DNA of 11,600 nucleotides from Treponema sp. (GCA_017613485.1 JAGADS010000205.1:1-11600), one strand, 5' to 3'. Counted from the first letter of the stretch, positions 1-7,870 are shown. Made by a program: numbers and translations. Notes: a model not told the origin generated them from the letters alone.

Positions 1-37
1 CCATTTTCGACGGGGCTTAATATTTACACTATCTTTA

Positions 38-1342
38 TTATCTGAGTGTATACAAGAGGCTTGAAACCTCGGTACGCATATAGCTTGGGTTGTGAGTCTG
101 CAGGTATGTAAGCTTTTCTATTGCATCCTCTGTCTCACCCAGTGAAATGTCTACCTTTGCAAGCTCAAGGTATGATGACCAGTTCTCCGGATCAGACGCA
201 ATTACATCCTCGTATGTCACCTTTGCACTCTGATACTGTCCTGATGAAGCATAAGCCTTTGCAAGGTTCTCGCGGACTGTATTATCCTTTGGATTAATCT
301 TGAGTGCATTCTGGTAATATGTAACTGCCTGAGTATAATCACCCTTCTGTGCATAGGCATTTCCAAGGTTGTTGTTTGCCTCAAAGCTGTTCTTGTCCTG
401 TGCATAGGCTGAGTTAAGGAATGCCAGAGCGGTTTCAACATCACCCTTTTCAAGATAAAGTGCGCCGATATTGATCTTTGACTTTACATGCTTGTTGTCA
501 AGGGTCAGGGCCTCCTCGTAAAGGGACATTGCCTGCTCTTTTTTGCCTGTTGTCTCACAAAGAAGTCCATAGTTGTAGATGCAGTTTACCTGAAGTGATT
601 TTGCGGCACTTGACTTATTGTCATAGGCCTGTTTTGCATAGGTATACGCCTCTGTGTCCTTACCCTGTGCATAGAGAACTGTAGAGATATTGTAGTATGT
701 TGCAGGATCTGGCTTGGAAGGATCCATATATGCAAGGGCCTTCTTGTATGCTGTCTCGGCAGACTTGTAGTTACCGATATTTGAGTATGCGGATCCCTGT
801 TCCTGATATGTCTGTGCATTTGACGGATTGATTGCGATTGCCTTGTCAAATTCCTTGACTGCACCGCTATAGTTTCCGTCTGCTGCCATCAAACGACCGC
901 TTGCTAGATATGCACGCTCATAGTTCGGGTCAACCTTATATGCATTCTGGTATGAAGTCAGGGCCTGTGTCTTGTTACCAGATTTTTCGCTTACATAACC
1001 CAGATTGTAATGTGCCGGAGCATATTTTGAGTTCAAGTTGATTGAAGTCTTGAATGATGTAGCGGCGGCATCGAATTTTGACTGCATTGCCTGAGCACGT
1101 CCCAGCTGATACCAGTAAATGCTGTTCTTTGGATCATTTTCTGCTGCAAGCTTGAGCTGTTTTTCTGCCTCTGCATAGTTCTTTGCATCCATTGCCTGCA
1201 TTCCAAGAACATAATGAGCAGGAGCATTCTTGCTGTCTTTTGCAAGTGCGGCATTTGCGTCCTTTACTGCTTCTGATACAAGGGTTGCCTTTGTCTGCGG
1301 GTTACCCTGGTTTGCGGATGCATCGTAAAGCGTCTTTGCCAT
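38..1342 (-). CDS. C-terminal TPR part of the giant TPR protein, cut off by a frameshift
   Basis: The frame encodes about eleven consecutive canonical 34-residue tetratricopeptide repeats (residues 41 to about 420), with typical Gly/Tyr/Ala positions and NP/DP helix ends, and stops at a TAA at 38-40. TPRs form a superhelical protein-binding scaffold; no catalytic domain is visible. The first ATG is at 1342, but this is unlikely to be the true start. The GGAG before it lies only two bases from the ATG, and the frame stays open back to 1450, coding 36 more residues of TPR-like helix (EALAKGNTSDAL...). A TAG at 1451-1453 precedes that. These residues continue naturally from the end of the upstream large gene, so I read this as the C-terminal 470 residues of one protein of about 1,800 residues. 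If it were an independent gene it would lack a signal peptide and be cytoplasmic. TPR assignment is near certain; status as a separate gene is doubtful. Confidence 0.85.
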   Translation of the reverse strand: MAKTLYDASANQGNPQTKATLVSEAVKDANAALAKDSKNAPAHYVLGMQAMDAKNYAEAEKQLKLAAENDPKNSIYWYQLGRAQAMQSKFDAAATSFKTSINLNSKYAPAHYNLGYVSEKSGNKTQALTSYQNAYKVDPNYERAYLASGRLMAADGNYSGAVKEFDKAIAINPSNAQTYQEQGSAYSNIGNYKSAETAYKKALAYMDPSKPDPATYYNISTVLYAQGKDTEAYTYAKQAYDNKSSAAKSLQVNCIYNYGLLCETTGKKEQAMSLYEEALTLDNKHVKSKINIGALYLEKGDVETALAFLNSAYAQDKNSFEANNNLGNAYAQKGDYTQAVTYYQNALKINPKDNTVRENLAKAYASSGQYQSAKVTYEDVIASDPENWSSYLELAKVDISLGETEDAIEKLTYLQTHNPSYMRTEVSSLLYTLR

Positions 1343-1413
1343 GTCTCCGAGTTTTTCTGCTGCATAAGCGTCATCATTTTTCGGCAGGGAATTCTTTGCA
1401 TTGTTGAAATGGT

Positions 1414-4400
1414 TTAGTGCATCGCTGGTGTTTCCCTTTGCAAGCGCTTCCTACCCTTTGCAATGGAGTCCTCTACTGCCTGTTTTGCCTTTTGATTTGC
1501 AAGCTCATTTTCCTTTTCCTTGGCTTCCTGATCCTGCTTGTTCTTTGCGGCTGTTACCTGACTCAAAAGTGCACGTGCATCAGCATCATTCGGATTGTTC
1601 TTAAGTATCTGATTGAGTGCGGCTATTGCATCATCATAATTTCCGTTTGCGGCATCTTTCTTGGCCTGTGCAAGTTTTGCATTGCGGTCGGCTTCCTGCT
1701 GCTTTTTAGCCTGTGCCTGCTCAAGAAGTTTCTTTGCCTCTGCGTTGTTAGGATCTTTCTCAAGAACCTTGTTGGCTGCTGCTATGGCATCATCATAATT
1801 GCCTTTATTCAGTGCATTGCGTGCGTTTGTAAGGTTTGCGGCTTTTTCGTTTGCTGCTTTGTTCCTTGCGGCAATTGCCTGATTCAAAAGCTGCTTTGCC
1901 TCTGCATTGTTAGGATCTTCCTTGAGGATTTCATTGAGTGCGGCTATTGCCTTGTCATAATTACCTGCTGCAAGGTCTTTTTTGGCCTGTTCAAGTTTTG
2001 CCTTGAGTGCGGCATCTTTTGCGGCCTTTTCTTTTTCTGCACGATCCTTACCTGCAACGGCCTGAGCAAGAAGCTGTTTTGCCACCACATTGTTAGGGTC
2101 TTCCTTGAGGATTTCATTGAGTGCAGCTATTGCCTTGTCGTAATTTCCGCTGTTTATGTCTTTCTGTGCCTGAGCAAGTTTATTTGCCCTGTCTGCATCA
2201 GCCTTTGCCTTTGCTTTGGCGGCCTGTGCCTGCTCAAGTAGTTTCTTTGCCTCAGCGTTATTCGGGTCCTTCTTTAGGATGTCCTGTAATGCGGCTATTG
2301 CCTTGTCGTAGTCTCCGTTTGCAAGATCCTTCTTTGCCTGTGCGAGTTTTGCGGCATTGTCTGCATCTGCCTTGTTCTTTGCCGCCTGTGCCTGCTCAAG
2401 GAGTTTCTTTGCCTCAGCGTTGTTCGGGTCCTTCTTTAGGATGTCCTGCAATGCTGCTATTGCCTTGTCGTAGTCTCCGTTTGCGATATCCTTCTTGGCC
2501 TGTGCAAGTTTTGCGGCATTGTCTGCATCTGCTTTGTTCTTTGCCGCCTGTGCCTGCTCAAGGAGCTTCTTTGCCTCTGTATTATTCGGATCCTTCTTTA
2601 GGATGTCCTGCAATGCTGCTATTGCCTTGTCGTAGTCTCCGTTTGCGATATCCTTCTTTGCCTGGGCTAGTTTTGCGGCATTATCAGAATCTGCCTTGTT
2701 CTTTGCTGCCTGTGCCTGCTCAAGTAGCTTCTTTGCCTCTGCGTTATTCGGATCCTTCTTTAGGATGTCCTGAAGGGCTGCTATAGCCTTGTCATAGTCT
2801 CCGTTTGCAAGATCCTTCTTTGCCTGGGCTAATTTTGCGGCATTGTCTGCATCTGCCTTGTTTTTGGCTGCAAGTGCCTGCTCTAAGAGTTTTTTTGCCT
2901 CTGCGTTATTGGGATCTTTTTTTAGGATTTCATTTAAATCCGCTATTGCCTTGTCATAATTTCCCGCATTAATATTCTTCTTGATCTCATTCAGATCATT
3001 TCCGTTTTTTTTAGCAAGAGCCTGCTCAAGAAGTTTCTTTGCCTCTGCGTTGTCCGGGTCCTTTTCCAGAATACTCTTTAACATGGCAATGGCATCGTCA
3101 TAATTCTCATTATCAAGCCATCTTTTTGCAAGATCAAGATTTTGGTTTGTAGAGCGTTTTCCGTCATTTCCACCGTTTTTTCTCTTAAGATCCTGTGCTT
3201 TCTCAAGAAGCTCACGTGCCTTTTGATCCTGAGGATTCAATGTCAGAAGCTCTTTCATCAGGTTGATGGCCTCATCATATTTTCCGTCATCAATGTAATC
3301 CTGACCTACATCAAGTGCCTCGGCGCGTGTGATGGCCCTCTTTCCATAGCGGCGTACTAGAATCTCAGGAGAAGTTGATGTTCCGTCAGCTCCTACATTT
3401 CCCTTGTTTGCGGCACCAGTATATCCGTTCTGAAGTGCCATCTGTGCAAGCTTTGAGGTTGGACTGGTTTCATTTGAGGCATTATTACCGTTTGTGTTTC
3501 CCGTATTGCCTGCAGCAGTATTTACACCAGTGTTTGAGCGGGTATTACTTGCAGTGTTATTCCCACCACTGTTTGCTGTAGAATTACCTGCTGTATTTGT
3601 CCGGGTATTGTTTGGATTGCTATTTACAGCAGAAGTGTTGTTTCTGCCTGCAGCACTGTTATTTCCTGTTGTATTATTTCCGCCATTGTTTGCGGTGTTG
3701 TTTCCGGTTGTATTATTACCGCCATTGTTTACTGTGTTGTTTCCGGTTGAATTATTACCACCGTTATTTACTGTGTTGTTTCCAGTCGAATTATTACCGC
3801 CATTGTTCATGGCATTGTTTCCGGTTGTATTCGTACCTGTATTGTTGGAAGCTGTATTTCCGCTTGAACTGTTTCCGCCATTACCTGCTGTATTGTTTGC
3901 GGTGTTGTTTGCGGTTGAATTATTAGCACCATTGTTTGCAGTGTTGTTTCCAGTACCTGCCAAAAGCGTGCTTCTGTTCGTCTGTGGAGTATTCATTCCC
4001 ACGAAAGCAGGAACATCTGACTGTCCATTTACCGTGCCTGCATTTGTGCCAGCGGCTGTATTTCCGTCATTTCCTTCAACAAGGTTTTGATTTGTAGTTT
4101 GACCAGCATTACGATCCCTGTCTGAAGGCATCTGGCTTACTTCATAATCACTGCTTGGATTTACAACAGCCTGCAGACGGCGTACCTGATCAAGAAGATT
4201 CACTACGTCAGGATCGGAGGGTTTGTTTTCTGCAAGATATTTTTCAAGCAGTTCCTCTGCACCGTCATAATCATTCCTGTTCATCAGATTACGTGCATTC
4301 TCAAGAGTGCGTGCCTTATTCAAAAGGGCATTTTTATCAAGTCCCTGTTTTACAAGCTCGTCCTCATCAGCATTCTCTATGAACCTTACTGCCCCGGAAT

Positions 4401-5439
4401 AATCTGCGGCTGCGATATAAGACTTATAGACAGAAAGAATATCGGTCTCAGGAGATTCAGCAAGTGCCTTTCTGTTGCGTGCCTGCTCAAGAAGCTGCAG
4501 TGCCTCTGCATCATCAGGATTATCCTCAAGATATGATGTCAAAAGAGAGATTGCCTGATCATACTCACCTGCAAAAATATAGTTCTGGGCCTGTTCACGT
4601 ACAAGAGAACCCCTTTCCCTGTCATTTACCTCAAGCCTTGTATTTACAGGATTCTTTTCTTCCTTATTCTTTCCGCTGCTCTTACTTGCAATCAGGAATC
4701 CTCCCAGCCCCAAAAGCAGTATGACACCCGAAACAGTAAGGATAATCGGCCATTTTTTCGATGACTTCTTATCATCTTCATCATCATATTCCGGCTGCTG
4801 ATTATCTTCTGGAGCTGAATAAATCAAATCATCTGGAATCTGGCTTGAAGTATATGAAGTCTGGCTTTCCTTTTCAATCGTGTCATTCGTGTCTTTCGTG
4901 TCGTAAAGTGAAGTTTTGCCAGAGCTTGGCTCATCATCAAAAAGTGAAGAAGCAGAATAAAATGACGGTGCTGTATAAGTTGACTCTACCTTTGTTTCCT
5001 TTGATATTGTGGAATCAGAAGGTTTTGAGCTTGTCTCCGTGCTTGTGCGTGTCCTTGCAGTTGAAGCGGCTCTTGCTGTTGTTCCGGCAGTCCTTGTTGA
5101 GGTCTTTGTATCTGCGGCAGAAGTCTTTGCTGTCGTTTTTCCGGCTGCTGTCGTTCTGGCAGCTGTTGCAGTCTTTGTGGCAGCAGTCGTTCTTCCACTG
5201 GCAGCTGTTCTTGTTGTCGCAGTTTTTGAGGATGCGGCTGTCTTTGTCGTGCTACCGGCTGGACGTCCCGGTCCCCTTTTTTCTGTTACGGGTCTTGAGG
5301 ATGCCGTTCTTGTTGAAGCAGGTTTTGCTGGGGTCGTTCTTGCAGTTGAAGTCCTTGTTCCAGTTTTTTTGGTTGATGCAGATGCCTTTTTTGTTGTATC
5401 TGCTCCGCTCTCTTTATTCGAGTTCTGATTCGTAGCCAT
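1414..5439 (-). CDS. Giant membrane-anchored TPR protein with basic AT-hook-like tail and Asn-rich linker (frameshifted at its 3' end)
   Basis: 1,341 residues as read. Residues 1-150 are Thr/Ala/Ser/Lys/Arg-rich with few acids and carry an AT-hook-like core (KRGPGRPAG, 54-62). Residues 150-228 turn acidic. A single hydrophobic helix spans about 230-251. With no signal peptide, the tail is probably cytoplasmic and the rest periplasmic. Residues 275-420 hold TPR-like pairs, 451-660 are Asn/Thr/Gly-rich low complexity, and 700-1300 hold about eleven TPR-like units of the type G-[DN]-Y-D-x-A-I...DPNNAEAKKLL. The start is ATG 5437-5439 with AAGGA at 5450-5454 (10-base spacer), overlapping the upstream gene by 26 bases, so the two are translationally close. 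The last 12 residues (RKRLQRETPAMH) are basic and unlike a TPR, as expected after a frameshift; the homologous reading continues in the next frame. The role is inferred to be a scaffold; the specific function is unknown. The tail resembles histone H1-like/AlgP-type proteins in composition only. Confidence 0.9.
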   Translation of the reverse strand: MATNQNSNKESGADTTKKASASTKKTGTRTSTARTTPAKPASTRTASSRPVTEKRGPGRPAGSTTKTAASSKTATTRTAASGRTTAATKTATAARTTAAGKTTAKTSAADTKTSTRTAGTTARAASTARTRTSTETSSKPSDSTISKETKVESTYTAPSFYSASSLFDDEPSSGKTSLYDTKDTNDTIEKESQTSYTSSQIPDDLIYSAPEDNQQPEYDDEDDKKSSKKWPIILTVSGVILLLGLGGFLIASKSSGKNKEEKNPVNTRLEVNDRERGSLVREQAQNYIFAGEYDQAISLLTSYLEDNPDDAEALQLLEQARNRKALAESPETDILSVYKSYIAAADYSGAVRFIENADEDELVKQGLDKNALLNKARTLENARNLMNRNDYDGAEELLEKYLAENKPSDPDVVNLLDQVRRLQAVVNPSSDYEVSQMPSDRDRNAGQTTNQNLVEGNDGNTAAGTNAGTVNGQSDVPAFVGMNTPQTNRSTLLAGTGNNTANNGANNSTANNTANNTAGNGGNSSSGNTASNNTGTNTTGNNAMNNGGNNSTGNNTVNNGGNNSTGNNTVNNGGNNTTGNNTANNGGNNTTGNNSAAGRNNTSAVNSNPNNTRTNTAGNSTANSGGNNTASNTRSNTGVNTAAGNTGNTNGNNASNETSPTSKLAQMALQNGYTGAANKGNVGADGTSTSPEILVRRYGKRAITRAEALDVGQDYIDDGKYDEAINLMKELLTLNPQDQKARELLEKAQDLKRKNGGNDGKRSTNQNLDLAKRWLDNENYDDAIAMLKSILEKDPDNAEAKKLLEQALAKKNGNDLNEIKKNINAGNYDKAIADLNEILKKDPNNAEAKKLLEQALAAKNKADADNAAKLAQAKKDLANGDYDKAIAALQDILKKDPNNAEAKKLLEQAQAAKNKADSDNAAKLAQAKKDIANGDYDKAIAALQDILKKDPNNTEAKKLLEQAQAAKNKADADNAAKLAQAKKDIANGDYDKAIAALQDILKKDPNNAEAKKLLEQAQAAKNKADADNAAKLAQAKKDLANGDYDKAIAALQDILKKDPNNAEAKKLLEQAQAAKAKAKADADRANKLAQAQKDINSGNYDKAIAALNEILKEDPNNVVAKQLLAQAVAGKDRAEKEKAAKDAALKAKLEQAKKDLAAGNYDKAIAALNEILKEDPNNAEAKQLLNQAIAARNKAANEKAANLTNARNALNKGNYDDAIAAANKVLEKDPNNAEAKKLLEQAQAKKQQEADRNAKLAQAKKDAANGNYDDAIAALNQILKNNPNDADARALLSQVTAAKNKQDQEAKEKENELANQKAKQAVEDSIAKGRKRLQRETPAMH
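2212..2859 (-). repeat. Four tandem near-identical 162-bp repeats (54-aa TPR-like units)
   Basis: Codons 861-1076 of the giant TPR gene form four head-to-tail units of exactly 54 codons. Each contains the core DYDKAIAALQDILKKDPNN, at residues 881, 935, 989 and 1043. The protein units differ at only a few positions: Ala/Ser in KADADN, Leu/Ile before ANGDY, Ala/Thr in DPNNAEA. The DNA is also nearly identical, including most third positions, which points to recent duplication or gene conversion. Flanking units (817-860 and 1085-1300) are diverged copies of the same module. Confidence 0.9.
3460..4089 (-). other. Asn/Thr/Gly-rich low-complexity linker in the giant TPR protein
   Basis: Codons 451-660 encode a segment dominated by Asn, Thr, Gly, Ala and Ser with almost no charged or bulky residues. 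It lies between the membrane-proximal TPR block and the main TPR array, so it is probably a flexible, extended spacer. Its composition resembles Asn-rich prion-like domains, which is a resemblance in composition only. Sequon-like N-x-T/S patterns arise automatically from it. Confidence 0.85.
3646..3834 (-). repeat. 39-bp tandem repeats encoding 13-aa Asn-rich units
   Basis: Codons 536-598 form about five tandem units of 13 codons with consensus NN(S/T)TGNN(T)xNNGG. The first and last units are imperfect. The period holds at the DNA level, so slippage or recombination could change the copy number in frame without disrupting the gene. Confidence 0.85.
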
Positions 5440-6319
5440 AATCTACCGTTCCTTCAGCTCCTGCTGACATATTTTGTGTTTCAGAGTCCTGCAGTGATGC
5501 AGCGACATCTTCGAGTAATCTTCTTCTACGCTCGGCTTCTTCTTTTTCCTTGCGTTCTGCCTCTGCGGCCTTTTCGGCGGCTATGCGGGCTTCTTCCTCT
5601 GCCTGTTTTGCCCTTGCCCGTGCTTCCTCGGCTTCTTTTTCTGCAGCGGCCTTTTCTGCGGCAACACGCTCAGCCTCAACTCTTGCGGCTTCTATGCGTG
5701 CATTCTCCGCCTCAATGCGTGCGTTCTCAATCTGAATGCGCTGTGCCTCTGCCTTTGCAGCCTCTTCTTCCTTGGCAATGCGTTCAACCTCCGTATCCAG
5801 AAGTGCAATCAAAAGCTGAATCTCCTGATACTGAGGATTTGTCGGTGCAAGCTCCTGATATCTGATATAATCCTCACGGCTGTCTGCGTACCTTGCAAGC
5901 TTTAGCCTTGACTGGGCACGGTTCAGCACGGCTGGAGCATAGGTTGAGTCTGCCGTTATGGCCATAGTATACCATTTTTCGGCATTCTCGTAATCCTCCA
6001 TCTTGAAGCAGATGTTACCGGCATCATAAGCCAGGATTTTTTTATTCGTACCTGTTGCAAGCATTCCCTTGTTGCATACCTCAAGGGCGGCCGGATACTG
6101 TTCCAGCTGATAATAGGCCAAGGCAAGATAAATGTATGCGCGTGGATTACCGCCCTCCGTAATTGCCTTCTCAAGAAGCGGTATTGCCTTGGCAGGTTCA
6201 TTCTGTCTGAAGAATTCCTCGCCCTTTGTAAAGTTTATGTTCTCCGCAAAGGCACAGAAAACCATGAAAAGTGAGAGAAAAAGGATAAGAATGCTCTTTT
6301 TTGTGCATTTTTTCTTCAT
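5414..6319 (-). CDS. Secreted TPR protein with long Ala/Glu/Arg coiled coil
   Basis: 301 residues from ATG 6317-6319. This start is chosen because AGGAGG lies nine bases upstream and because it gives a clean signal peptide: MKKK, a hydrophobic core to about residue 21, and an AFA|EN cleavage site near residue 25. A longer frame from 6352 would bury that signal. Residues 30-165 contain about four TPR units (for example GEEFFRQNEPAKAIPLLEKA and DYENAEKWYTMAI). Residues 177-270 form a highly charged Ala/Glu/Arg/Lys helix with heptad-like repeats (ENARIEAENARIEAARVEAER), in the style of a TolA stalk. The tail is short, acidic and Tyr-containing. It is the first gene of the minus-strand operon and overlaps the giant TPR gene by 26 bases, so the two products probably work together in the periplasm. 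The protein is probably not a lipoprotein, because the Cys at 22 lies inside the hydrophobic core without a convincing lipobox. Function is otherwise unknown. Confidence 0.88.
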   Translation of the reverse strand: MKKKCTKKSILILFLSLFMVFCAFAENINFTKGEEFFRQNEPAKAIPLLEKAITEGGNPRAYIYLALAYYQLEQYPAALEVCNKGMLATGTNKKILAYDAGNICFKMEDYENAEKWYTMAITADSTYAPAVLNRAQSRLKLARYADSREDYIRYQELAPTNPQYQEIQLLIALLDTEVERIAKEEEAAKAEAQRIQIENARIEAENARIEAARVEAERVAAEKAAAEKEAEEARARAKQAEEEARIAAEKAAEAERKEKEEAERRRRLLEDVAASLQDSETQNMSAGAEGTVDYGYESELE

Positions 6320-6328
6320 AATGGCAAA

Positions 6329-6334
6329 CCTCCT
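6329..6334 (-). promoter_or_regulatory. Strong ribosome binding site that fixes the start at 6319
   Basis: On the minus strand AGGAGG lies nine bases before the ATG at 6317-6319. It falls inside the longer open frame that begins at 6352, so it argues that translation starts at the internal methionine in front of the signal peptide. Confidence 0.8.
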
Positions 6335-6386
6335 GCATTTTCCGTTTGACATATTCGCATAAAAAAGTTAATCTTGCAATATGTAT

Positions 6387-6415
6387 ATTATATAGGCTAA
6401 ACAGATAAAATACAA
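6387..6415 (-). promoter_or_regulatory. Predicted sigma70-type promoter of the minus-strand TPR operon
   Basis: Reading the minus strand, TTGTAT (6415-6410) is followed by a 17-base spacer and a perfect TATAAT (6392-6387). Transcription would start near 6380, giving a leader of about 60 bases before the ATG at 6319. The -35 matches the consensus at only three positions, so the -10 and the spacing carry the prediction. Confidence 0.55.
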
Positions 6416-6499
6416 CAACGTAACTGGTTTCCGACAAAAAAACTGTGTTTTTCGGGCGGAATTCAGTAAACACAAAGAAACTAAGGTGGTATTCGCAGT

Positions 6500-7867
6500 A
6501 TGAGCCCTGTAATTATTATTATCGGATGCATTCTCATCGCCGTGATAGTGACAGTTTCAGTCATTCTCATCAAAAGTGCAGTTGCTCCAAAAAAAGTAGG
6601 AAACATTAAAAAACTTATCAAGGACGGAAAGATTTCCCAGGCAGAAAAACTGGCAAAATCAATTCTCGCAAAAAACTCCAGGGATTATGTCGCCCACTAC
6701 TGGCTTGGCAAAACCTATCTTGCAGACAAAAGACCCGAACAGGCATACATTGAGTTCAAGGCTGTGAATGACAATGCTGTTTTTAACGGTGAAATTCCGG
6801 AAACAGAATTCCGCAAGGAAATTGCCCCCCTTTACATGAAATTCGGAGAAACCAAATCAGCACTCCGCGAATATCTCCTGCTTACTAAGCTCGACAGTCA
6901 GAATGCTGACAATTTTTATACGGTCGGACAGCTTTATGAGGGTCAGGGAGAGCAGAACCTTGCCATGGGATTCTACCAGAAGGCCATATCCGTCAACCGC
7001 AAGCACTCCAAGGCACACAGCGCACTGGGTTACCTCCTTCTCAAGAACAAGCAGTTCCCTGATGCAAAAGAAGAGATAGACATGGCGATTAGGCTCAGCC
7101 CGGAGACATACTCAAACTACTACTACCTTGGAAAACTTCTTAAAGAAAGCGCTGATTATTCTGGAGCACTTAAGGCTTTTGAAAAGGCTGAGCGTGACCC
7201 GGACTTCAGGCAGAAGGCACTTATTGAGCGCGGTTCATGCTTCATGATGGTGGATCAGTATGACAACGCAGCCATTGAATACCAGAGCGCCATCAAGTAC
7301 GGAAAGGATCCCTCTTCTCAGGAAACCCTCTACGCACACTATTTCCTTGCCGCATGTTACGAGAAAGACCACAAAATCGAAAAGGCACTGGTGGAATGGG
7401 AGCTTATCCATGCAAAGAACCCGCGTTTTCAGGATGTCTCTGCAAAACTCAATGATTACCGCGACCTCCAGAACAATGACAGCATGAAGGAATATCTTAC
7501 TGCAAATCCCGGAAATTTCCTTGAGATATGCAAGAAAGTGGCTTCAATGGCATACAAGCTTGACAGTCAGCAGGAAGAGATTACCCCGTACGGATGCTCT
7601 TTCACGGCTGTCGAGAACCGCAAGGATTCATGGATGAATGTCCGGAAACAGATATTCCTGGTTGAATTCTACAGAAAGGGAGACCCAGTTGACGATGCCG
7701 CAATAAGGAAAGTCGCTGACCTCCTGCGTGATGAGAACTACTTCAAGGCAATAATCTTCTCAAGCTCAGGCTTTACAAACGCTGCCATAGGCTATGCTGA
7801 CGGAAGGCCCATACTGCTGGTGGATAAGACTCAGCTGGAGCTCCTGCTTTCTAAGGTAGGCGTCTAA
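6500..7867 (+). CDS. Membrane-anchored TPR protein with degenerate Mrr-like endonuclease domain
   Basis: 455 residues. Residues 3-25 are a strongly hydrophobic N-terminal anchor followed by basic residues (KSAVAPKKVGNIKK), so the bulk of the protein is probably cytoplasmic. Residues 34-325 contain about seven TPR or TPR-like units (AHYWLGKTYLADKRPEQAYIEF, AHSALGYLLLKNKQFPDAKEEI, and others). Residues 340-452 match the pattern of the Mrr_cat/restriction-endonuclease fold: an FLEICKKVASMAY helix, a hydrophobic strand followed by DPV, then FSSSGFTNAAIGYADGRPILLVDKTQL near the end. The usual catalytic Q-x-K in the strand appears as E-F-Y (389-391), and no GxD motif is visible near 366-372, so nuclease activity is unlikely. 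ATG 6500 has AAGGTGG ten bases upstream. It is the first gene of the plus-strand cluster and ends three bases before the phosphoesterase start. TPR and anchor are sure; the Mrr-like assignment is from pattern only. Confidence 0.9.
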   Translation: MSPVIIIIGCILIAVIVTVSVILIKSAVAPKKVGNIKKLIKDGKISQAEKLAKSILAKNSRDYVAHYWLGKTYLADKRPEQAYIEFKAVNDNAVFNGEIPETEFRKEIAPLYMKFGETKSALREYLLLTKLDSQNADNFYTVGQLYEGQGEQNLAMGFYQKAISVNRKHSKAHSALGYLLLKNKQFPDAKEEIDMAIRLSPETYSNYYYLGKLLKESADYSGALKAFEKAERDPDFRQKALIERGSCFMMVDQYDNAAIEYQSAIKYGKDPSSQETLYAHYFLAACYEKDHKIEKALVEWELIHAKNPRFQDVSAKLNDYRDLQNNDSMKEYLTANPGNFLEICKKVASMAYKLDSQQEEITPYGCSFTAVENRKDSWMNVRKQIFLVEFYRKGDPVDDAAIRKVADLLRDENYFKAIIFSSSGFTNAAIGYADGRPILLVDKTQLELLLSKVGV

Positions 7868-7870
7868 ATC

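Noticed and set aside
1453..1459. Slippery-type heptamer AAAGGGT on the minus strand, in the right phase for programmed -1 frameshifting at the gene break
   Set aside because: After a -1 slip at this site the next codon is TAG (1451-1453), so translation would stop at once instead of entering the downstream TPR frame.
2212..3834. Regularly spaced direct repeats that could suggest a CRISPR array
   Set aside because: The repeats are contiguous, lie in frame inside a coding sequence and have no unique spacers; they encode TPR and Asn-rich units.
3460..4089. Many N-x-S/T sequons suggesting N-glycosylation
   Set aside because: They follow automatically from Asn/Thr-rich composition, and no glycosyltransferase gene is present in the window.
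1417..5435. Long plus-strand open frames opposite the giant TPR gene (for example 1417-2241, 2121-2786, 3494-4090, 5009-5428)
   Set aside because: They are shadows of a repetitive, compositionally biased gene: their products are Cys/Leu/Pro/Val-rich repeats without domains and they follow the period of the minus-strand repeats.
6320..6352. Longer start at ATG 6352 for the secreted TPR gene
   Set aside because: It would place 11 polar residues before the signal peptide, and the strong AGGAGG lies inside this stretch, pointing to the start at 6319.
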